From Isoetes taiwanensis (Eukaryota; Streptophyta; Lycopodiopsida; Isoetales; Isoetaceae), in NCBI GenBank assembly GCA_021234155.1, contig JAJEKV010000024.1:13054913-13118912 (forward strand): a stretch of DNA of 64,000 nucleotides. The letters run 5' to 3'. The position numbers and the translations under genes are program-made. The notes under the pieces are model-generated. The model searched no databases, was not told the origin of the DNA, and saw only the letters and a program-made list of their open reading frames with translations. Positions 34,508-47,939 of this stretch are shown one piece after another; within the stretch, counting starts at the first letter, position 1, and every line of letters starts with the position of its first letter.

Positions 34508-37500
34508 AATTTGTTGCCGGGCTCTAGAAGGGTTTACGTTTTGGGGGCGAGTCCTGGTGCATTGCACTTGGGACTGGCGAGAAGCGAAATAGGAGAATAC
34601 GAGCAAGGGGAACCGGCGGGGCGGAGTTTGGGCCTTTCCTCCTCCCGATGTGGCAAGTAGAAGTCGGGGGCTTTTTGGTGATGGCAAGACATTCGTAAAT
34701 TCGCAATTAATGCATTGCACGAAAATAAATTCGGTTTTGCCGCGGGATCCCTAATTCATCTCCAAAGACACGGCCCAATTTTGAATTTTTAGGAGAAGGT
34801 CTAGGTCAAAGGGTTAGCATTAGAGCGGTCGGGGCAGCCCGTTGCGCAAACAGCAGAGCTGGCACCCTTCCCCAAGTCAAACGAGGCCGGGACCTTGCGG
34901 GGATCCCTCACAAGAGGGGAGAGTCAGGACTCCAGAGGCGGGATCCAAAAAGTTCCGAGGCAGCCCTTCTGGCGGCCGCGCTCCCGGCTGACGCTAATGA
35001 CCACCCTCCCGGGCGGTTCCCCTATCCGGCCGTTGGATCCTCCGATTCGGGGGCCCCTCTTGGGGAAGGTCCAAAGATTCGGATCGGTCCGGAGAACTTG
35101 TCAAACCCTTGGCCCCGATGTCGGCCTTGTAGAAACCGCCTTTGTTTTGTCGTTCGAGACGCCGGGATGCTCGGAATGGCAAATAGACCCTGCCAAATCG
35201 TCCGGAATGGCGAAATTACCCTAGGGAGCAAGTTACACGGTCGGTTTTGCGAAAGAAGGAAACACTCACGCCCTCCACGACAGTATCCCGCATGCACATC
35301 CTAGGCCAATTGACTACGAGTGTGATGGAAGTGAGCTACTTTGGCGCTTCTTAGAGTTCGGGTGGTCTTACGGCCCACGGAACTTGGTCCCCGAGGGCAA
35401 TGTCGGCGTTCTCGAGTCCATTGGCGAGTCGATCAGCGATTCCAGGAGCGGAGGTCGCCCGTCCCGTCCCGAGGGCCTTGGGAGAGGAAATTTGGGGCAA
35501 GCAGCCTCCGGAGGGATTTTAGGGTCCGCGCTCTGGCGTCAACACCCCAACTCCACTTCAAGACACGGCGCAAGGTCCCGGTCGAATCTGACAAGGAGAG
35601 GGCCTCCGAAACGTAAACCCTGTGGGTTGCCAGGCTCTAGAAGGGTTTACGTTTTGGGGGCCGAGTCCTGGTCTGTTGCACTTGGGACTGGCCGGAAGCG
35701 CCAGCCAGAGAATATGGACAAGGGGAATCGACGGAGCGGAGTTTGGGCCTTTCCTCCTCCCGATGTGGCAAAGTAGAACTTCGGGCGCTTTTGCGATGGC
35801 AAGACATTCGTAGAATTCGCAATTAATGCATTGCACGAAAATAAATTCGGTTTTTGCCAAGCGGGATCCCATCTCCAAAGACACGGCCCAATTTTGAATT
35901 TTTGGAGAAGGTCTAGGTCAAAGGGTTAGCATTAGAGCGGCCGGGGCAGCGTTGCGGGGCAACCGGTGGCACCCTTCCCCAAGTCAAGCGAGGCGGGACC
36001 TTGCGGGGATCCCTCACAAGAGGGGAGAGTCCAGGACGGACGGGTGAGGCGGGATCCAAAAGTTCGAGGCTGACCCTTCTGGCGGCGCTCCCGGGGCTGC
36101 ACGCTAATGACCACCCTCCCGGAGCCCGGTTCCCCTATCAAATAGTTAGATCCTCCGTTCATGGGCCCCTCCGGGGAAGGTCAAAAGATTCCAGATCGGT
36201 TAGGAGAACTTGTCAACCCCGGGCGCCCCGATGTCGGCCTTGTAGAAACCGCCCTTGTTTTTGTCGTCGGGAGACCGGGGATGCTCCGGAATGGCAAATA
36301 GACCCTGCCAAATCGTCCGGAATGGCGAAATTACCCTAGGGAGCAAGTTACGGTCGGTTTTCGCGAAAAGAAGGAAACACTCCACGCCCTCCCACGGCGG
36401 TATCCCGCATGCACATCCTAGGCCAATTGACTACGAGTGTGATGGAAGTGAGCTACTTTGGCGCTTCTTGGAGTTCGGGTGGTCTTCTGGCCACGGAACT
36501 TGGTCCCCAGGGCAATGTCGACGTTCTGAGTCCATTGGCAGAGTCAGATCGCGATTCCGGAGAGCGGAGGTCGCCCGTCCGTCCCCAGGGCCTTGGGGAG
36601 AGGAAATTTGGGGCAAGCAGCCTCCGGAGGGATTTTAGGGTCCGCGCTCTGGCGTCAACACCCCAACTCCACTTCAAGACACGGCGCAAGGTCCCGGCCG
36701 AATCTGACAAGGAGAGGGCCTCCGAAACGTAAACCCTGTGGGTTGCCAGGCTCTAGAAGGGTTTACGTTTTGGGGGCGAGTCCTGGTCTGTTGCACTTGG
36801 GACTGGCCAGAAGCGGCAGAGTACGAAATCTTGGAGCAAGGGGAACCGGCGGGCGGAGTTTGGGCCTTTCCTCCTCCCGATGTGGCAAGTAGAACTCGGG
36901 GGGCGCTTTTGCAGTGGCAAGACATTCGTAAATTCGCAATTAATGCATTGCACGAAAATAAATTCCGGTTTTTTGCCAGCGGGATCCCTAATTCATCTCC
37001 AGCACACGGCCCAATTTTCGGAATTTTCGGAGAAGGTCTAGGTCAAAGGGTTAGCATTAGAACGGTCGGGGCAGCCCGTTGCAGGGCAACCGAGCTGGCA
37101 CCCTTCCCCAAGTCAAACGAGGCCAGGACCTTGCAGGGATCCCTCACAAGAGGGAGAGTCCAGGACCCGAGGCGGGATCCAAAAAGTTCCCGAGGCAGCC
37201 CTTCTGGCGGCGCTCCCCGGGGCTGCTGACGCTAATGACCACCCTCCCGAGCCCGGTTCCCCTATCCGGCCGTTGGATCCTCCGTTCGGGGCCCCTCGGG
37301 GGGGAAGGTCCAAAAGATTCCAGATCGGTCAGGAGAACTTGTCAAACCATGGAAGGCCCCGATGTCGGCCTTGTAGAAACCGCATTGTTTTGTCGTTCGA
37401 GACGCAGGGATGCTCGGAATGGCAAATAGACCCCGCCAAATCGTCCTGAATGGCTAAATTACCCTAGGGAGCAAGTTACACGGCCGGTTTTGCGAAAGAA

Positions 37501-40222
37501 GGAAACACTCACGCCCTCCACGACAAGATATCCGCGTGCACATCCTAGGCCAATTGACTACGAGTGTGATGGAAGTGAGCTACTTTGGCACTTCTTGGAG
37601 TTCGGGTGGTCTTCGGCCACGGAACTTGGTCCCGGGGGCAATGTCGACGTTCTCGAGTCCATTGGCGAGTCGGATCGCTGATTGGGAGAGCGGAGGTCGC
37701 CCGCCCGTCCCCGGGGCCTTGGGGAGAGGAAATTTGGGGCAAGCGACCTGGGAGGGATTTTAGGGTCAAGCGCAAGGGTCAACACCCCAACTCCACTTCA
37801 AGAACCGCGGCGCAAGGTCCCTACTGACCGACAAGGAGAGGGCCTCAAAACGTAAACCCCCGTGGTTTGCCGTGCTCTAGAAGGGTTTACGTTTTGGGGC
37901 CGAAGTCGGTTCATTTGCACTTGGGACGGCCGAGAAGCGGCAGCCGAGAATACGGAACAAAGGGGAACCGGCGGGCGGAGTTTGGGCCTTTCCTCCTCCC
38001 GATGTGGCAAGTAGAAGTGGGGGCTTTTGCAGATGGCAAGACATTCGTAAATTCGCAATTAATGCATTGCACGAAAATAAATTCGGTTTTTGCCGGTGGG
38101 ATCCCTAATTCATCTCCAAAGCCACGGCCCAATTTTGAATTTTCAGGAGAAGGTCTAGGTCAAAGGGTTAGCATTAGAGCGGTCGGGGCAGCCCGTTGCG
38201 GGGCAACCGAGGTGGCACCCTTCCCCAAGTCAAGCGAGGCGGGACCTTGCGGGGATCCCTCACAAGAGGGGAGAGTCCAGGACCCGTGAGGCGGGATCCA
38301 AAAAAGTTCCGAGGCAGCCCTTCTGGCGGCGCTCCCCGGGGCGCTCGGGTGCGGTAATGACCACCCTCCGGCCCGGTTCCCCTATCCGGCCGTTGGATCC
38401 TCCGTTCAGGGGCCCCTCTTGGGGAAGGTCCAAAAGATTCCAGATCGGTCAGGAGAACTTGTCAAACCACAAGGCGTCGATGTCGGCCTTGTAGAAACCG
38501 CCTTTGTTTTGTCGTTCGCACCGGGATGCTTCAGAATGGCAAATAGACCCCGCCAAATCGTCAGGAATGGCGAAATTACCCTAGGGAGCAAGTTACACGG
38601 TCGGTTTTGCGAAGAAGGAAACACTCCGCCCTCCACGACGGTATCCCGCATGCACATCCTAGGCCAATTGACCACGAGTGTGATGGAAGTGAGCTACTTT
38701 GGCGCTTCTTGGAGTTGGGGTGGTCTTCGGCCCACGGAACTTGGTCCCTGGGCAATGTCGGCGTTCGAGTCCATTGGCGAGTCAGATCGCGATCCAGGAG
38801 AGCGGGAGGTCGCCCGTCCGCCCCTGGGGCCTTGGGGAGAGGAAATTTGGGGCAAGCGACCTCGGAGGGATTTTAGGGTCCGCCCAAGCGTCAACACCCC
38901 AACTCCACTTCAAGACACGGCGCAAGGTCCGGCCAGAATCGACAAGGAGAGGGCCTCAAAACGTAAACCCCGTGGGTTGCCGTGCTCTAGAAGGGTTTAC
39001 GTTTTGGGGCCGAAGTCCGGGTCTTCTAGCCCACGGAACTTGATCCCGGGGGCAATGTCGGCATCTCGAGTCCATTGGCAGAGCCAAAAATCTGATTCCG
39101 GGTGAGGGAGGTTGCCCGTCCTTCCCGGGGCCTTGGGAGAGGAAATTGGGGCAAGCGGCCAGGAGGGATTTTAGTGTCAGCCTCGGCGTCAACACCCCAA
39201 CTCCACTTCAAGACATGGCGCAAAGTCCCGGCCGAATCGACAAGGAGAGGCCTCCTCAAACGTAAACCACGTGGGTTGCCGTGCTCTAGAAGGGTTTACG
39301 TTTGGGGCCGAGTCCGGTCTTGTGGCCACGGAACTTGATCGAGGGGCAATGTCGGCATTTCGAGTCCATTGGCAGAGCCAAAAATGATTCCGGTGAGGGG
39401 AGGTTGCCTGTCCTTCCCGGGGCCTTAGGGAGAGGAAATTGGGGCAAGCAGCTTAGGAGGGATTTTAGTGTCCGCTCAAGCGTCAACACCCCAACTCCAC
39501 TTCAAGACATGGCGCAAAGTCCCTACGAATCGACAAGGAGAGGGCCTCCGAAACGTAAACCCTGTGGGTTGCCAGGCTCTAGAAGGGTTTACGTTTTGGG
39601 GGCCGAGTCCTGGTCTTTTGGCCACGGAACTTGGTTTCCAGAGCAATGTCAATGTTCTGAGTCCATTGGCAGAGCCAAATCGTGGTTCCAGGAGAGGGAG
39701 GTTGCCCGTTCTTCCCCGGGGCCTTAGGGGAGGAAATTTGGGGAAAGCAGCCTCGAGGGGATTTTAGGGTCAGCGCTCAAGGCGTCAACACCCCAACTCC
39801 ACTTCAAGACACGCCGCTAGGTCCGGCCGAATCGACAAGGAGAGGGCCTCCAAACGTAAACCCCGCGGAGTTGTCGGGCTCTAGAAGGGTTTACGTTTTG
39901 GGGCCGAAGTCCTAGTCTCATTGCGATTGGAACGCGTGGTGAAGCCGCGGCGGAGAACGCATAGCAAGGGGAACTGGCGGAACGGAGTTTGGACTGTCCC
40001 TCCTCCGATGTGGCAATTAGAAGTTGGGGGGCTTTTGCAAAGTGGCAACACACGATTAAATTCATAATTAATGCATTGCCACGAAAATAAATTCTGATTT
40101 TTTGCCGCTGGATCCCTAATTCATCTCGGCCACGGCCCAATTTTGAATTTTTGGAGAAGGTCTAGGTCAAAGGGTTAGCATTAGAACCGTCGGGGCAGCC
40201 CGTTGCGAGGCAACCGAGCTGA
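34508..40222. repeat. Macrosatellite: four about 1.11-kb units, three about 0.3-kb derivatives, one partial unit
   Basis: The landmark CTCTAGAAGGGTTTACGTTT recurs with its GGG at 34530, 35643, 36759, 37883, 38993, 39292, 39585 and 39887. Spacings are 1113, 1116, 1124, 1110, 299, 293 and 302 bp. From the second on, each landmark is preceded by ACGTAAACCC about 25 bases earlier, so every junction can form a hairpin with 10-12-bp arms. Units are GC-rich, with many one- and two-base indels between copies. Open frames across them change from copy to copy and match nothing known. The array ends near 40222, inside a unit. Confidence 0.95.
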
Positions 40223-41290
40223 TTTGGAAGATTTGGAAGATGCAGTTGACTTCAAGCCACAAAGAAACATAAATTTAGTGGCTGCTTCTATCGGTCGGGT
40301 TGGAGAAAAATCCAAGCCGATTTGTCCATCACAAACTTCTAAGAATGTGCATTTGAAAGATTTAGAACATGGAAGTGTCCCATTTGTAAGAGCTCGGGAG
40401 AGTCCAAACCACAAATAATCTCGAAAGCTGGTTCTACCAAGTCCAAGTCGAAATGTCGCGAAACCTCAGTTCAAATGGCAAATCGAACTGAAGAAGGCGA
40501 TATCCAACAGAAGAATGCAAAATATCTTCAAGAATCCTTCAGATCATGTTCATGCATATGTATCAATGCTAGATTGTACCCAAGAGAAAATATAACAATG
40601 TACAAAACATAGGTTTATTGAACAAAAGATCACTTGAACAATTCAAGCATACTCCTCCCCGAGCTTGGCTTATGGTTTCTATCGTGAAGTCCTCCACTTG
40701 TCCATCCCCTTTGAACCATAGCTCCATGTCAGTATATGCGGCGTCGACCATGCATATGTCGGCGCTTAGTATCATGTTAATCTTTGTTTTTCTGTGGTGC
40801 TTCCAAACCCGACCATCTTTTCAAGAAGCACCCTCATCATGCTAGGCAGCTCTCCTTTGGTTCCTAGCAATTTGGTGATGCCTTCTCACCAATCACATAC
40901 TTCTTTAACACTTTCATCCAGATGGATCGTTGTTTCATAGTCCTCATCTTCGAAAGTGGAGGAGGGGTTCACGGAGGATTCCCTTCCTTCTCATGCCCTC
41001 GGCGGCTCCTACACCAAGCTATAGATTAGAAAATAGATAAAATACAATAAAGTGTATAAACTACTGAGTGTAGCCTTACTTGTGAAGACGGGTTCCATAT
41101 CTCTCGCTCTTGAATCCTCATCTCCTCCACGAATCTGGTTCAAAGTCGCCGAAGCATACCTTCCATGGCCATGTATCCCAAAAGCAATAAAGAAAAACTC
41201 TCACAATAAGCGCAATGAAAAACTAGGATCAGAGGATCGATTCGCAATACTCAAATCATAAAAGAAATGGGAAAAATGAAAGCCGCCCGA
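40223..41290. other. CACTA interior, no gene recognised
   Basis: Frames of 60-77 residues on both strands (for example 40203-40418 plus and 40569-40775 minus) without recognisable domains. Confidence 0.4.
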
Positions 41291-41299
41291 TGACTTTTA

Positions 41300-41400
41300 A
41301 AGAAAGACGCGTCGTTTTAAGGCGTATAGGCGTCGTTTAACGACGTTTAAAGGTCGTTAACGGCGTCTATAACGACGTTCTCGGCTATAACGACGTCGTC
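41300..41400. repeat. Internal cluster of CACTA subterminal-type motifs
   Basis: GGCGTCGTTTAACGACG, GGTCGTTAACGGCG and ATAACGACGTCGTC within 100 bp, about 7.8 kb inside the right end. Confidence 0.8.
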
Positions 41401-42659
41401 TGAAATTTGTTTTGTTTTCGTATCTTTGAGATGCCATATATATTGCCCTATTAGTCCTCCGGCTTCTCGCGCCCTCAGTCCCTCTGCTCCTGCGCCCTCC
41501 GGCTTCCTCCTCCTCCTCCTCGCCGTCGGAGCTCCTCACCTACATCGCCATGGCGCTTCTCGATGCATGCCCGCTTGATGCCGCACTGAGAGGCCGTGCG
41601 GTATTTCTGCTGGAGCACCTGAAGCTGCCTCCGGTCACCAGTGGCTAGAGCGAACCTAAACAAGAAAGGCGGAGTTCAAGCAAGCCATGACAAAGGCTGC
41701 GTGATAGGGGCAAGAAAGACCTCGCTTCGCATTCTTGGGGGCCGGAACCTTCCCTCAATCTGGGCTCGAGTGCACGAAGAAATGCATGGTGAGCTCGTTG
41801 TGCTTGGCCCGTATGCTAGAGGATAGGGGCCTTTGGGAAGGAAACATTTCTTTGAAGCCCTACTTTCAAAAGTTGCACCAGACCAAACCGAGGGGCATGC
41901 GGGGAAGTGCTCGTTACATGAATTCCTTGGGGAAGCAGGACACCACGCCGGAGGGCTTGGATTCCATGCCGGGAGGCTTGTTACGACGGGGTGGAGGAAA
42001 TCACTTGAGTCGAGCACCTTCGAAGCACTTGAGTGGATCTGCTTGGATGCCGATATATACCACTAGATGTGCAATGGCATCCACTTTGTTTTGTGTATTT
42101 GAATTGTGTATGGGTTTTATATGAATTTTGTATTTTGAAGGGAATACATATATGATTTTTGTATATGAATCTTGCATTTTGAAGGGAATCTTCACATTTT
42201 ATGATTAATTAAACATAAAGCGTGTACTCAATCGTATGTAGAAGCGCCTGACGGCGCTTGCAAGTCATAGGTCTATACTAGGATGCCAATTAACTTGGCA
42301 TAAATGTCTATGATAACTTCAAGTTGCAATACTAATGTTGCCTAATATGGTTTGTAGTATACACAAATTAAGCATGCCAAAGTATTTTCTTATTCATATG
42401 TGGGAAGAAAATATAATAATCATAATAAAGTAATGAAGGTTCAATCGATGGTAGTCTTCTATCATGACAATAGTCGCCCCCCAACCCCCAACCTCCCTAT
42501 TCGCCGCCATCTCTTCTTCACCTTCAAATATGCGGTGGGGAGCGAGCCTTACATGGAACTACGAACCACCACCGATCTTGCAAAGGATGCGGAGCGAAGG
42601 TGACCTACAAAACCTCTATTACATTAGTTCCTTTGTTAATGACATATATAAATTTTATT
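41401..42659. other. CACTA interior, frames not recognised
   Basis: Frames up to 129 residues (41735-42124 plus) overlap others on the opposite strand (41676-42017 minus). No domain seen. The minus-strand transposase gene ends just to the right. Confidence 0.4.
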
Positions 42660-45600
42660 GCATCCAAGTAAACATACTTGTTCACATTGCTCAACCCTCA
42701 CGAGTGTGTCTTGACCACGATACCGACGAAGTTGAATCTAGTGAATACTGAGGCCACTTTCGGATCTTTTGCGTATCGTGGCATGAGCACCGGTACACAC
42801 AAGATCAAACCATTCGGCATCAAACAACATTGTTTTGAATGCACTACAGACATCAACCTCCATGATAGTCTTTATAGTACCAATCCATTCCAACATTGCC
42901 TCGATTGGGTTTGGGTCTGCACTACCAGTCTGGCAAACCTGTACTAAACTTTGCTGATATACCACAATCATAAGTGCGTTTGCCATGATCCACACTTTGT
43001 CGCCGAAAAGTGAGCACCGAGTAAGACCATATTGATGCATATGAATTATACTACAAAGTAAAGGAACAAATGTTCAAAATAACGAGCGAAACTTCGTGGA
43101 ATTATATGCTATTAAGTTGCACTTACAAATAGTGACACGCCTTTAGCATATGCAAATTCTTCGCTAGAAACATGTTCGCCATGTTGCCTTGCCATCTCTA
43201 GTTGTTCGAGCAGCCATTTATTGTTTATCTCACTTGGCAGGACCCCTAGATGATCTGGAAGTGGTTGTTTGCGATTCTTTTGTCGATAGCGTCTTCTCTC
43301 CTCATCTCTCTTTATTTTTTCTTCCTCCATTTTTTTTATCCATTTCTCCATGGGAGTGGAGTTGTAGATGAGAAACTTATTGACTTTTGCCCTGTTCTTC
43401 TAGTGTGAACAATTTCTTCTGTGGTCTTCCTTCGGGAACTTCTCCAATTATAGTTGGAGTGTCTTCATCGGTCCATAATCGTGGAGCATTGGGGTGTAGA
43501 TCGGCCAAGAACTCGGTGACATAGAATAATGACTCTCGTGCTAACCAACCCTCGGCCATGCAACCCTCTGGCCTTGCCTTCTGACGTACGAAGTCCTTGA
43601 GGACCTTCAGAAAGCGTTCTATAAAAAACATCCATCTAGGATTTGTTGTGCCCGCAAGCTCTACCGCCGTCCACTAAATGCACTAGTAAGTGAGTTTGTA
43701 TGTCCAGAAAACTTGTTGGGAATTCTTTCTCTAGCATACAACATGCCTCAACGACCTTAGTTCGCATGTCCGCAATTTCATTTGTCGGTATCTCCTTCCT
43801 TGTAATCCATCTAAATATCATTTAAGAAAGAAAAAAGTTAAGTGAGAGTTCAGCATCGAGTGTTTTCTAAACCGTGCGAACACGGAAAACTCGATAGGAG
43901 ACATATTGCATGTAGTGGACCGCGGTGAGGCGACCCTCGAACAATAGGCATAACAAACCGCAACATCTTATGCCAATCATGAGATTTCAACCCAGTTAAC
44001 TCCCCTTTGTTAGAGAAACAATTGCAAGCGAATGCATATATCCTGTCGGAGTCTTTATTGCCTTGATCGCTTCTCGAACGGGTTTCATACATTTTCTAGG
44101 CACGATCCAATCCACTTGTGGCCTTATTCCTTCTTCGACATTTAACCATGCTTTAGATTTTGATCCAGCTTCTTGTAGATCTTTCGTCTTTGTGATCCGT
44201 GTCCTTACGTCCGGTGACATGCTTCCAAATAGGCGAAACGTTTTTAAAGATGTGCATGGGATCAAGAAGATGATGGATCTTCAATTAAATCAATAGGGTA
44301 GAAGGAAGAAGGATGCTTTCCACTTCATTCCCTTAACCTTATTTCATTCCCGCAAGATCCCACATGTTACCCCAATCTCTCATTGTCAACCTTTTGGGAG
44401 GCTCTTCAGTGCAATGTTTTTCTCTTGGACCTACGTATCGAAGTCGATTTTCCATTGGCAGATATCTCTTGAAGTTTGCATAGACATTTTTGTGCAATGC
44501 CGTTGACCGGCGAGAGTTCAACTGTTCAAACCCACACAAGTGACATGCCGCATATCCAGACACTTGGAGTCCAGAGAGTTCATACAAACCAGGCCAATCG
44601 CTCGTTGTCCACATTAAGATTGCTCTCAAGGTAAATCTTCGTTCAGCACGAAGTTCTCTTGAGACATCGTAAACTTCAATACCTTCACTCCACAATGTCA
44701 AAAGCTCATCAATAACTATTTTCAGATATGGATCTAGACTTTCCGGCTTCTTCGGTCCTGGAACTAATAGTACTACCATTAAATGGCTAGTCTTCATGAG
44801 TAACCACGGTGGTAAATTATAGTTGATCAACACTACTGGCCAAGTTGACCACGCGGCTGATTGACGTCCATAAGGATTAACACCATCCGTTGCCAACCCT
44901 AATCTGAGATTTCGTGGCTCTCTTCCAAATTCCGGCCATGTTTCATCAATATGCTTCCATTGCTTGCGATCACTAACCACGCTGAGTACATTGTCACCGG
45001 CGCATTAGCGGCACACCAACCCATGAGCGAAGCTAGAGATTCACATCGAAACAATAGCCTTATGCGAGGGATCAATGGAAAGTAGCGAACCACCTTCATC
45101 GGGACGGTCTTTCCCTTGGCATCGTGATTGTACCTAGAGGCACCACATTTAGGGCATGTTTACGTGTTCTTGTAGATGTCATCCGGATAATATACCATGC
45201 AATCATTTGGACAAGCGTGAATCTTATGGTAGCCTAAACCAAGAGTCGCCAATATATTTTTTATTTCAGTCGACTTTTGGGCATAGTGTTCCCTTGTGGG
45301 AGTATTTTCTCTTGCAATAACACGTATAAAACAGACCTTTTACGTATACATTCAACTACAAATTCAATAAGTCAAGTGATTGCAATTGTACTTACTCTAA
45401 CAAAGCCGTAACAATGGCATTGCTCCATTTGAATTTGGCTTGAAGGTTTAATATCAATAAAGATGTCGTCAATCTAGATATGCTTGCACTGGATATAATG
45501 CTTTATCGCCTCCTCCAATAAAGCGTGATCTTCATGACCATCGTTAGGAGTATTTATATCGTCATCTAGGTCGTTGTCGAAGATTGGGCCAAATGCATCT

Positions 45601-45821
45601 AACATGTCGGCTATGGGTTCCTCAACTTCCATGAAGTCGTCCATAGGGGCATTGTCATCATCTTCATCATCATCTTCATCATTGTACTCTTCATTATGCG
45701 TTGTGCCCATGTTTGTACCATACTGCTCAATGTATTCTAATTCTGCTATCCGCAATGACTTTTGATGTCGCCAATTCAGTACGCTTGGATGTGGTCTTAT
45801 ATCCACTTGCCTACCCTGCAC
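42660..45821 (-). pseudogene. CACTA transposase (TNP2 type) with C-terminal DUF4218 and DUF4216 regions, interrupted
   Basis: On the minus strand: an acidic N-terminal stretch (45821-45474), then GLGYHKIHACPNDCMVYY and CPKCGASRYNHDAKGK (about 45250-45120), FPLIPRIRLLF, then the TNP2 core LATDGVNPYGRQSAAWSTWP and VVLINYNLPPWLLMKTSH (44980-44339). A DUF4218-like part follows, with GLKSHDWHKMLRF, CMLEKEFPTSFLDIQTHL and FVRQKARPEGCMAEGWLA (about 44000-43380). A charged stretch (43351-43112) precedes a DUF4216-like end, GTIKTIMEVDV...MLFDAEWFD (43040-42660). Frames change between blocks at several points not explained by introns, for example near 45000. In intact elements this protein cuts the CACTA ends. 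Confidence 0.85.
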
Positions 45822-46499
45822 GTCAGATTAAACGAAATATATGCGTGATTGATACATACATTGAGAGCCCGTGTTTGTTAAATTTTAAGCATTTAATAAC
45901 GAACGAAATATAAAATTTTATGTCATAATCAAAGCATATATTGAAGATATAATACACATTTATCTTCAATATGTGCAATCTCATTCCAAGAGAAGAAGAA
46001 GAAGAATTCGAAGAAGAAGAAGAAGAAAAATGGTGCATTCCGACAAAAATTATATGAGTAATTTGAGTACATCATCAAAGGACCTCCGGTATTGGTCTAC
46101 CGTATTCATATTCAATGAACAATTCATCACCAATACACAAAGTTTTTATAGCATAAACCATGATATATCTCCCGTCAATTTTACGGCTAAAAAAATCTTC
46201 TTGGTCTTTGTTTGCCTCGACAAATTCACAATTGGTAGCCGAGGATTCTCGATAGAGCTATTAATAAAAGCAGCAAGGTTTCCATGCAACCGAGGGCGAC
46301 CATCAATATATGTGAAGCTTCATGTAGTCACCGGGCTTGGATATTGTTCGTGCATTTGAATTTAGGCCATAGATGAGCATCGCCATCGATGCTTACTCAA
46401 TTTATGCCAAGTGTCCGAAGTTATATTCGGGACCTACATATGGCATTAAAGGAACAAATCGTACCATCTTTGACTTTCACACTAGTCATAATATATAAT

Positions 46500-47352
46500 C
46501 CCAGGCAAAGACCAGGGGACCCGACTATTTTTAATCATGTAACGCCTACCCCAATATGTAAATTGCTCCCCATAAATAATTGGCTTGCCTCTAGGCCATG
46601 CATTGAATTTCTTACGATCTTTATCTCAGCAAAGGATTTGGACCAAATGGACTAGTGAAGGTGGAAGATTATTTTCTTCGACATGATCTAGTACATTCCA
46701 ATTTTGATGAACATTGTCATTCCCTCCAATCTTGGCAACGGCCATTGCACCCACGAAGTTCTATCGCGTAATGGGATACTCTTTGAGGAAGTTGATGGCT
46801 TTCTTTTTGTAGGGTTTTCTATGAACGCATTCATAGTATCAACATCATCTACTTCCAATGACAACATAACCCCAAAATCTATATACTGCTTCGAGCTCAC
46901 TTCATTCTCAATTTCTTCCTAACAAAATACAAGCAAACTAAGTTAAGACATCGATTCAAGTACATGAGAGTAGTTGATTATCGTTCATAAGATTCGTGTA
47001 TTATACCTCGTTGGAATACCCCACATGTGCGCCCCGAGAGCACCTTGGATTTGTCGGGCATTCACCATATTTCTCAACATGGTCGAGGACAGTCTTTCTC
47101 ATCCATTTTATTTGTCCTTTGCACATCGAACAATTGCAATATAACCGCTCTGTCAAGTACAACTGCAAAAAAAAAAAAGTAACATCAAGATATAAAGTTA
47201 ACTAATCATTCGAAACATGTTTATGGTACATACATCGGCGGCATTCATTTCATGCACACCACCCCAGCCTCTAGGAAGACTAGGTCCTTTGGGTCTAATT
47301 GGACTATTTGTGGCAATTGTTGGGGTAACATTCTTCGCTAAAGTCACCATGT
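46500..47352 (-). pseudogene. CACTA 5' gene part with transposase-associated-type Cys motif
   Basis: A minus-strand exon from a Met near 47350 (MVTLAKNVTPTIATNSPIRP) to about 47237 is followed by an intron-like gap and an exon 47163-47010. The second exon contains YCNCSMCKGQIKWMRK and VLDHVEKYGECP, the C-x-C-x2-C plus H layout of the transposase-associated domain of plant CACTA proteins. It continues as EIENEVSSKQYIDFGVML (46900-46690). It may be the first exons of the TNP2 gene or a separate protein. Stops after 46690 mark decay. Confidence 0.55.
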
Positions 47353-47579
47353 AACTTTCTCAAAGCTTTACGTCTCACTTTACGTTCAAATTCCTTCCGA
47401 CGTTAGGTCCATGTTGTTTTTCTAGTAAACAATAAAAATATTAATAAAAACCATGTAATAATATAATAATTATAAATATCCATGTTTTTTTTTCATGATT
47501 TTATCAAATGTTTATTCTTAAGATTGATTCATACAACATTTATGATATTTAGAAAGCATTTGATTGAAGGGTGCCACGA

Positions 47580-47760
47580 ACCCGATACATCTAGTCCTCT
47601 CCATTTGAAATGGAGTAGACCCATTACCTTATATTCACGCAACCTTTCAAATCTTTTGTAATCTATGAAGATTGAAACTTACGTTACGAGGTGCATAAAC
47701 CCGATACATTTAGTCTTCTCCATTAGGGATGGAACCGAGGCCGATTACCTTGATCATGCA
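47580..47760. repeat. Two diverged copies related to the 31.3-kb tandem repeat
   Basis: CCCGATACATCTAGTCCTCTCC and CCCGATACATTTAGTCTTCTCC stand about 105 bp apart and resemble CCCGGAACACCTAGTCTTCT in the repeat at 31301-31635. Confidence 0.55.
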
Positions 47761-47939
47761 TCCCTCAAGTTTTTAACATACTTTCAAGATTCAATCTTCT
47801 AATCTATTAGCATTTGGAGGTGTTTAACTCTAACACAAAGATTAAAAGAGATCTTACCTTATGAAGACCCACGAGCAAAAAATCCGAAACAAACGAAAGT
47901 GAAAATAACAAGTAAATAACCCGAACGGTAGGGTCCCGC

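Noticed and set aside
34508-40222. CRISPR array or protein-coding tandem genes
   Set aside because: Units are 0.3-1.1 kb without a repeat-spacer pattern, the DNA is plant-like, and open frames change between copies because of indels.
41676-42124. Overlapping frames of 113 and 129 residues in the CACTA interior
   Set aside because: Opposite-strand overlap in GC-rich sequence, no motif; chance openness is likely.
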